DNA of 20,612 bases, taken from NCBI GenBank assembly GCA_025526915.1, contig JAHLKH010000320.1:1-20612 (forward strand). The letters run 5' to 3'. Each line of letters begins with the position of its first letter. Position 1 is the first letter of the stretch. Of the stretch, positions 19,370-20,612 are shown piece after piece. The notes beneath the pieces are model-generated. The model made no database searches, was not told the origin of the DNA, and saw only the letters and a list, made by a program, of their open reading frames with translations. A program made the position numbers and the translations under genes. This stretch comes from Entophlyctis helioformis (lineage: Eukaryota > Chytridiomycota > Chytridiomycetes > Chytridiales > Chytriomycetaceae).

Positions 19370-20021
19370 CTAAGGGACGCCGTCGAGGATGTCGATGATG
19401 GAGAGGTTGAACAGGATCGGGCTGAGAGGGCAGCCTTGGCGGGACGCCGCGCTCGACGGGAAAGACTCGGAGAGCGACGAGCCGCGCGAGCACGGGCTGT
19501 GGGGTTGGTGTAGAGAGCACGCAGGTAAGCAAGCATGCGCGGAGGGATCTGCAGCCGCTCCAGCTTCCAGAGCAGGGCCTCGAAGGGCACAGTGGCAAAC
19601 GCCTTGCGCAGGTCAACAAAGCAGCATAGGTGGGAAGGCCCACTGCACCGGCGGACGCTGGATGATATCGATGAGCGCACAGATCTGAGCGGGGCACTCC
19701 TCGCGGCGGCGGAAACCTGCTTGTTCGTGCACCAGCAGGTCGTTGGCTTCAACGAGATCGTTGAGGCGAGCAGCGACGATCTTGGACACGATCTTGAGGC
19801 CGGTGTTGATCAGCGAGATGCCGCCAGTGGTCGTTGGGGTTCGAGTGGATCGCCCTTCTTGGGAATGGAGACGATGGTGGACGAGGTCCAGCGGTCGGGG
19901 ATCTTTGCCTGCGGGAAGATGGCATTGCACACCGGAGCAAGGCGGCGGCAGCAGGATTGGGAGGAGGGTCAGTGGTGGTGGTGGCTGCTGCAGGTACTCT
20001 TGGAGAGTCGGGAGAGCTGGG

Positions 20022-20028
<7 letters not shown>

Positions 20029-20056
<28 letters not shown>
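20029..20056. repeat. CTG trinucleotide repeat inside the reverse-transcriptase remnant
   Basis: About nine CTG units. In the element's own sequence this position should hold ordinary coding between the AFFKD and CNAIF blocks. The expansion interrupts it and probably arose after inactivation. Confidence 0.85.
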
Positions 20057-20425
20057 CGAGGCGGCTTGTACAGCATGGTCTTTGAAGAACGCTGCTGGCA
20101 GGCTGTCGTCGCCTGGCGCCTTGCGGGCCTGCATCTGCGCAGAGTCGCGCTGATCTCGTCCCAGTCGAACGGGGATCGGCCTCCTCGGCGTGGCGTCTGA
20201 CCACGCGGGACGGAGGCTGCAGAGTCGCACCCAGCCGCTCCCAGTGGTCGCGGTTGAGGCTGTTGGAATGAGCAGCGCTGGCCGCAGATGTCGTCAGGCT
20301 CGTAGCTGATCAGGTCGGTGCCTGACCGGCGGATGGGCGACGTGATGGCAGACGAGCGGGCGCTGAGGTTCATGACTTGGCGTTGACGGTGACAGACTTG
20401 CAAGTCCTCGGGTGATAAACGTGCC

Positions 20426-20439
20426 AAAAAAATCAAAAA
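20426..20439 (-). terminator. Pol III terminator of tRNA-Ala
   Basis: On the minus strand a T5 run (20435-20439) and then a T7 run (20426-20432) follow the tRNA-Ala 3' end by about 9 nt. This is a strong double terminator. Confidence 0.8.
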
Positions 20440-20448
20440 TGTAACCAA

Positions 20449-20520
20449 TGGAGCAGTAGGGGATTGAACCCTAGGCCTTCCGCATGCGAAGCGGACGCTC
20501 TACCACTGAGCTACAACCCC
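20449..20520 (-). tRNA. tRNA-Ala (anticodon CGC)
   Basis: Folds as a full cloverleaf. Acceptor stem GGGGTTG/CTGCTCC includes the G3-U70 wobble that identifies alanine tRNA and one T-T mismatch. The D arm is GCTC-AGTGGTA-GAGC. The anticodon stem TCCGC/GCGGA has loop TTCGCAT (anticodon CGC), and the T arm is TAGGG-TTCAATC-CCCTA. The discriminator is A. There is no intron or encoded CCA. The mismatch at the sixth acceptor pair is slightly unusual but does not touch identity elements. Confidence 0.96.
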
Positions 20521-20612
20521 ACCAGTTGAAAGAATTTTCAGCAAATTACAATAAATACATTAATTCTTCAACAGTCGCATGATCTTGCAAACATCGCTTT
20601 CACCATCATCAC
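20521..20612. other. AT-rich 5' flank of tRNA-Ala
   Basis: The last 92 bp are markedly AT-rich (for example TACAATAAATACATTAATTC) compared with the GC-rich rest of the window. Such a flank is common upstream of Pol III genes but could also mark a different sequence compartment beyond the edge. No gene. Confidence 0.6.

Larger units (their letters stand above)
19370..20440 (-). mobile_element. Decayed, truncated non-LTR (LINE-type) reverse transcriptase
   Basis: Recognisable reverse-transcriptase blocks in LINE order on the minus strand, scattered over all three frames: FDWDEISATLRR (about 20235), QARKAPGDDSLPAAFFKD (about 20110), NAIFPQAKIPDRWTSSTIVS (about 19900), GISLINTGLKIVSKIVAARL (about 19800), HEQAGFRRREE (about 19715), CCFVDLRKAFATVPFEALL (about 19600, motif A, keeping its first Asp) and RQGCPLSPILFNLSIIDIL (about 19410, motif B). 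The frame ends in TAG at 19370 and the catalytic YxDD block is missing, so it is 3'-truncated. No endonuclease domain is present, so it is 5'-truncated too. At least four frame shifts and an internal CTG expansion show it is inactive. The exact left and right boundaries are uncertain; the right end lies close to the tRNA-Ala terminator. Confidence 0.85.

Overview
The window looks like nuclear DNA of a fungus, most likely a chytrid. It is GC-rich, its genes are split by short GT-AG introns (about 50 to 230 nt, with GTGCGT the commonest donor), and it carries two nuclear-type tRNA genes with Pol III signals. It encodes fungal versions of housekeeping proteins. It also carries a 'SHWD...PLTRFLCG' leader plus 'WLHENRTEGC' ankyrin-type repeats, a combination I associate with large gene families in Rhizophydiales chytrids. 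The lineage call rests on memory of protein families, not on a search.

Layout, left to right. (1) 1-3520, minus: a 13-exon VPS3/TGFBRAP1-family gene (CORVET endosomal tethering subunit) whose 3' end runs off the left edge. Its CNH-domain exons contain three apparent single-base frame breaks. (2) 3521-3943: a microsatellite-rich divergent intergenic region. (3) 3944-6770, plus: five-exon cytosolic glutaminyl-tRNA synthetase, complete, with one GC-AG intron. (4) 6771-7060: convergent 3' ends. (5) 7061-8680, minus: a two-exon gene of an uncharacterised fungal family (DUF8032-like) with two copies of its domain. (6) 8681-8997: a divergent promoter region with a perfect GTCACGTGAC E-box and an exact 27-bp direct repeat. 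(7) 8998-12667, plus: a three-exon gene for a 1126-residue low-complexity protein of unknown function with a short predicted coiled coil and a PCNA-box-like C-terminal motif. (8) 12912-16406, minus: ten-exon SEY1, the ER-fusion dynamin-like GTPase, complete. (9) 16603-16675, minus: tRNA-Lys(CTT). (10) 16676-17632: about 950 bp with no gene I can support. (11) 17633-19250, plus: ankyrin-repeat-type gene with one frame break. (12) 19370 to about 20440, minus: a decayed, truncated non-LTR (LINE-type) reverse transcriptase, ending just downstream of (13) tRNA-Ala(CGC) at 20449-20520. The last 92 bp are clearly AT-rich.

The genes do not form an operon or pathway. VPS3 and SEY1 both act in membrane traffic, and the synthetase and tRNAs in translation, but the linkage looks incidental. 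I did not find a convincing new defence or biosynthetic system. The points most worth checking are the duplicated DUF8032-like module, the retroelement beside the tRNA gene, the frame breaks limited to two of six genes, the GC-AG intron, and the shared E-boxes.
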